From NCBI GenBank assembly GCA_963812915.1, contig CAWEXB010000010.1, forward strand, positions 1-64,000: 64,000 nt of DNA. Reading direction: 5' to 3'. The stretch is from JACVRW01 sp963812915. GTDB lineage: Bacteria > Actinomycetota > Thermoleophilia > Solirubrobacterales > Thermoleophilaceae. The notes under the pieces were generated by a model. That model made no database searches and had not been told where the DNA came from. It was given only the letters and a program-made list of their open reading frames with translations. Position numbers and translations under genes: made by a program. Shown here piece after piece: positions 62,269 through 64,000 of the stretch (the stretch's first letter is position 1; every line of letters begins with the position of its first letter).

Positions 62269-63122
62269 GGCGCCACCGGTTGGTCCGCGTGCCGGCTTCC
62301 TCGGCCAACCTCGGCCCGGGCTACGACGTGCTGGCCGCGGCGCTCTCGCTGACGCTCGAGCTCGAGGTCGAGGAGGCCGGCGAGTTCTTCGTCCACAGCG
62401 ACGTGCCGGGCGTTCCGGCCGATCGCACGAACCTCTGCGTGCGGGCCTTCGAGCGCCTTCACTCGGCGGACGGGTTGGCCTTCCACGTTCGGTCGGAGAT
62501 TCCCGCCGCGGCGGGCCTTGGATCGAGCGCCGCCGCGATCGTCGCCGGCCTCGCGGCGGCGGACCACCTCTACGAGCTCGACGCGCCGCTGTTCGAGCTC
62601 GCGGCCGAGCTCGAGGGCCATCCCGACAACGTGGCCGCGGCGCTCTACGGCGGCTTCGTGATCTGCGCCGGGAACGGCGAGGCGCCCGTGCGCTTCGACC
62701 CCGCGCCGGGGCTCGAGGGGGTCATAGCGATTCCGCCCCATGAGGTCCCAACCGCCGAGGCCCGTGCCGCGTTGCCGGACGAGGTCCCCCTGGCCGAGGC
62801 GGTGCACAACGTCGGGCACGCCTCGCTGCTGCTGCTGGGCCTCGCCAAGGACGACTTCTCGCTGATCGCCCGCGGACTCGCCGACCGCCTCCACCAGCCG
62901 CGGAGGCAGCATCTCTACCCACGCTCGATGGAGCTGGTCGAGCGTGCCACGGACCTCGGCGCGGTCGGCGCGACGATCTCGGGCGCCGGTCCCACGGTCC
63001 TGTTCTGGTGCCACTGGGATCAGACCGGCCCTCTGATGGAGCGGCTCCGGGCCGACGCCCCCGACTGCGAGCTCCGCCGGGTCGGCTTCGCCGCCGGCGG
63101 CGCCGACGTACGCGAGCTGTGA
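62265..63122 (+). CDS. thrB: Homoserine kinase
   Basis: A 285-residue GHMP kinase that phosphorylates homoserine. The ATP-binding motif is IPAAAGLGSSAAAIVAG (about residues 80–96), the N-terminus has VRVPASSANLGPGYDVLAAA, and the C-terminal GATISGAGPTVLFW matches GHMP motif 3. The GTG start overlaps the thrC stop (GTGA), and the stop overlaps the nudix start in the same way. Homoserine kinase follows threonine synthase, as in many actinobacteria. Confidence 0.92.
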   Translation: MRRHRLVRVPASSANLGPGYDVLAAALSLTLELEVEEAGEFFVHSDVPGVPADRTNLCVRAFERLHSADGLAFHVRSEIPAAAGLGSSAAAIVAGLAAADHLYELDAPLFELAAELEGHPDNVAAALYGGFVICAGNGEAPVRFDPAPGLEGVIAIPPHEVPTAEARAALPDEVPLAEAVHNVGHASLLLLGLAKDDFSLIARGLADRLHQPRRQHLYPRSMELVERATDLGAVGATISGAGPTVLFWCHWDQTGPLMERLRADAPDCELRRVGFAAGGADVREL

Positions 63123-63517
63123 CCGCGGAGGTCGAAGCGGCCGGCGGGGTCGTCCTCGACGAGGACCGGCGGGTCGTGCTCGTCCACCGCCCGCGGTACG
63201 ACGATTGGTCGTTCCCCAAGGGCAAGCTCGACCCCGGCGAGTCGTTCGAGGAGGCGGCGCTGAGGGAGGTCGAGGAGGAGACCGGGCTCCGCTGCCGGCT
63301 CGTACGCGAGCTGCCGGCGATCGAGTACCACGACGCGAAGGGGCGGCGGAAGCTCGTGCGCTACTGGCTGATGGAGGTCGAGGCGGACACCGGCTTCGTC
63401 CCGAACGACGAGGTCGACGAGCTGAGGCGGCTGCCGCCGGACGAGGCGCCGGCGCTCCTCACCTACGACCGCGATCACGACGTGCTGCAGGCGGCGCGGG
63501 CGCGTAGCGCTTCTTAG
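63119..63517 (+). CDS. NUDIX hydrolase
   Basis: A 132-residue NUDIX protein. The Nudix box is GKLDPGESFEEAALREVEEE followed by TGL (about residues 39–61), which binds the metal and pyrophosphate. It starts at a GTG overlapping the thrB stop, so it is translated with the threonine operon. The rest is typical of the Ap4A/dNTP-hydrolase-like (RppH/MutT-type) subfamily. The substrate is unknown, and its place in the operon is probably for convenience rather than threonine synthesis. Confidence 0.85.
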   Translation: MTAEVEAAGGVVLDEDRRVVLVHRPRYDDWSFPKGKLDPGESFEEAALREVEEETGLRCRLVRELPAIEYHDAKGRRKLVRYWLMEVEADTGFVPNDEVDELRRLPPDEAPALLTYDRDHDVLQAARARSAS

Positions 63518-64000
63518 GCGGTCGCCAGCTCCGGGCGGCGGTCCGCCCATGGCCGGACCGCCTCCAGCTGGCCCGCGAGCGACAGCAGCGTCGCCTCGTC
63601 CGCGGGGCGGCCGGCGATCTGGACGCCGAGCGGCAGGCCGTCCTCGCCATGGAAGAGGGGCAGCGAGATCGCCGGCTGGCCGGTGACGTTGAACACGGCC
63701 GTGTAGGGGGTGAACCGGCCCGAGCGTCGGAAGTCCTCCCACGGGTCGTCGCTGCAGGCGTCGATGTCGCCGATGCGAACCGGGCGCTGCGCCAGCGCCG
63801 GGGTCATGACGACGTCGAAGTCGCTCCAGAGCGCGACGATCCCGCGCGAGACGGCCGACAGCTGTGTGCGGGCCAGCAAGTAGTCGAGCGCCGTGCGCTC
63901 GCGAATCCGGTTCCAGATGGTCCAGGAGAGCGGCTCCACGAGCTCCTCGCTGGGCTCGCGGCCCGTCACGCTGGCGCCGAAGAAGATCCCCATGGCGATG
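63514..64000 (-). CDS. Amidase (amidase signature family), partial
   Basis: The C-terminal part of an amidase-signature enzyme; the N-terminal part with the Ser-Ser-Lys triad lies beyond the right edge. Visible family features are DFDVVMTPALAQRPVRIGDI, FTPYTAVFNVTGQPAISLPL and GLPLGVQIAGRPADEATLLS, all typical of the C-terminus, and the stop at 63514. It is convergent with the nudix gene (4-nt overlap). Function: probable hydrolysis of an amide, substrate unknown. Confidence 0.85.
   Translation of the reverse strand, partial: IAMGIFFGASVTGREPSEELVEPLSWTIWNRIRERTALDYLLARTQLSAVSRGIVALWSDFDVVMTPALAQRPVRIGDIDACSDDPWEDFRRSGRFTPYTAVFNVTGQPAISLPLFHGEDGLPLGVQIAGRPADEATLLSLAGQLEAVRPWADRRPELATA

Overview
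This is a high-GC chromosomal window that most resembles an actinobacterium, probably a Thermoleophilia/Solirubrobacterales-type soil bacterium. That is an inference from the GC content, the mix of LuxR-type regulators and SHOCT-domain proteins, a PspAB–HtpX pair, a c-di-AMP riboswitch ahead of an M23 peptidase, and a secreted beta-propeller-like repeat protein. No rRNA, tRNA or CRISPR array was recognised.

Layout. 1–6.2 kb: a minus-strand redox/carbohydrate operon (zwf, GH15 glycosidase, GMC oxidoreductase, NDH-2), each gene overlapping the next. 6.3–13.5 kb: small membrane protein, cyclase-family hydrolase, DUF389 membrane protein, MFS exporter, D-2-hydroxyacid dehydrogenase, glutamate decarboxylase and universal stress protein. 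13.6–23.6 kb: a roughly 4.2-kb tandem duplication of an AI-2E-type transporter facing an operon of LuxR/MalT-like regulator, SHOCT membrane protein and class II glutamine amidotransferase. 24–28.7 kb: a signalling cluster (single-domain response regulator, NarL-type histidine kinase, two NarL/LuxR response regulators, a DUF1269/DUF6325-like protein and a SHOCT protein). 28.9–35.2 kb: SMP-30 lactonase, truncated ECF sigma factor, cysteine-dioxygenase-like protein, TetR regulator, NAD kinase, VOC protein and an enoyl-CoA hydratase remnant. 35.2–47.2 kb: a secreted and accessory region (alpha/beta hydrolase, two unknown exported proteins, two serine beta-lactamase-fold proteins, YWTD-like repeat protein, tyrosine recombinase, acyl-CoA ligase, recombinase relic). 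47.2–53.8 kb: envelope maintenance (PspAB, HtpX, c-di-AMP riboswitch with M23 peptidase, YibE/F, subtilase, Lgt). 54.1–58.1 kb: a zinc/manganese ABC transporter operon interrupted by an IS110-family element and preceded by a Zur/Fur-like box. 58.1–64 kb: hydrolase, then the tightly overlapping lysA–hom–thrC–thrB–nudix operon, and a partial amidase.

The most interesting signal is a 17-bp dyad, TCAYCC-N5-GGRTGA, found eight times between 6.2 and 28.1 kb and nearly always in an intergenic gap ahead of stress, redox or signalling genes. At five sites a -10-like hexamer starts 21–23 nt downstream, which would put the dyad centre near -43, the position of a class II activator. It looks like an undescribed local regulon, possibly controlled by one of the NarL/LuxR regulators encoded in the same stretch.

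Many genes from 1 to about 49.3 kb carry single-base frameshifts in otherwise well conserved proteins, while 49.3–64 kb has none that I can see. Several apparent fusions and truncations, including the apparent G6PD–GH15 fusion, are therefore best read as indels (sequencing error or recent decay), and split genes are annotated here over their full inferred span.
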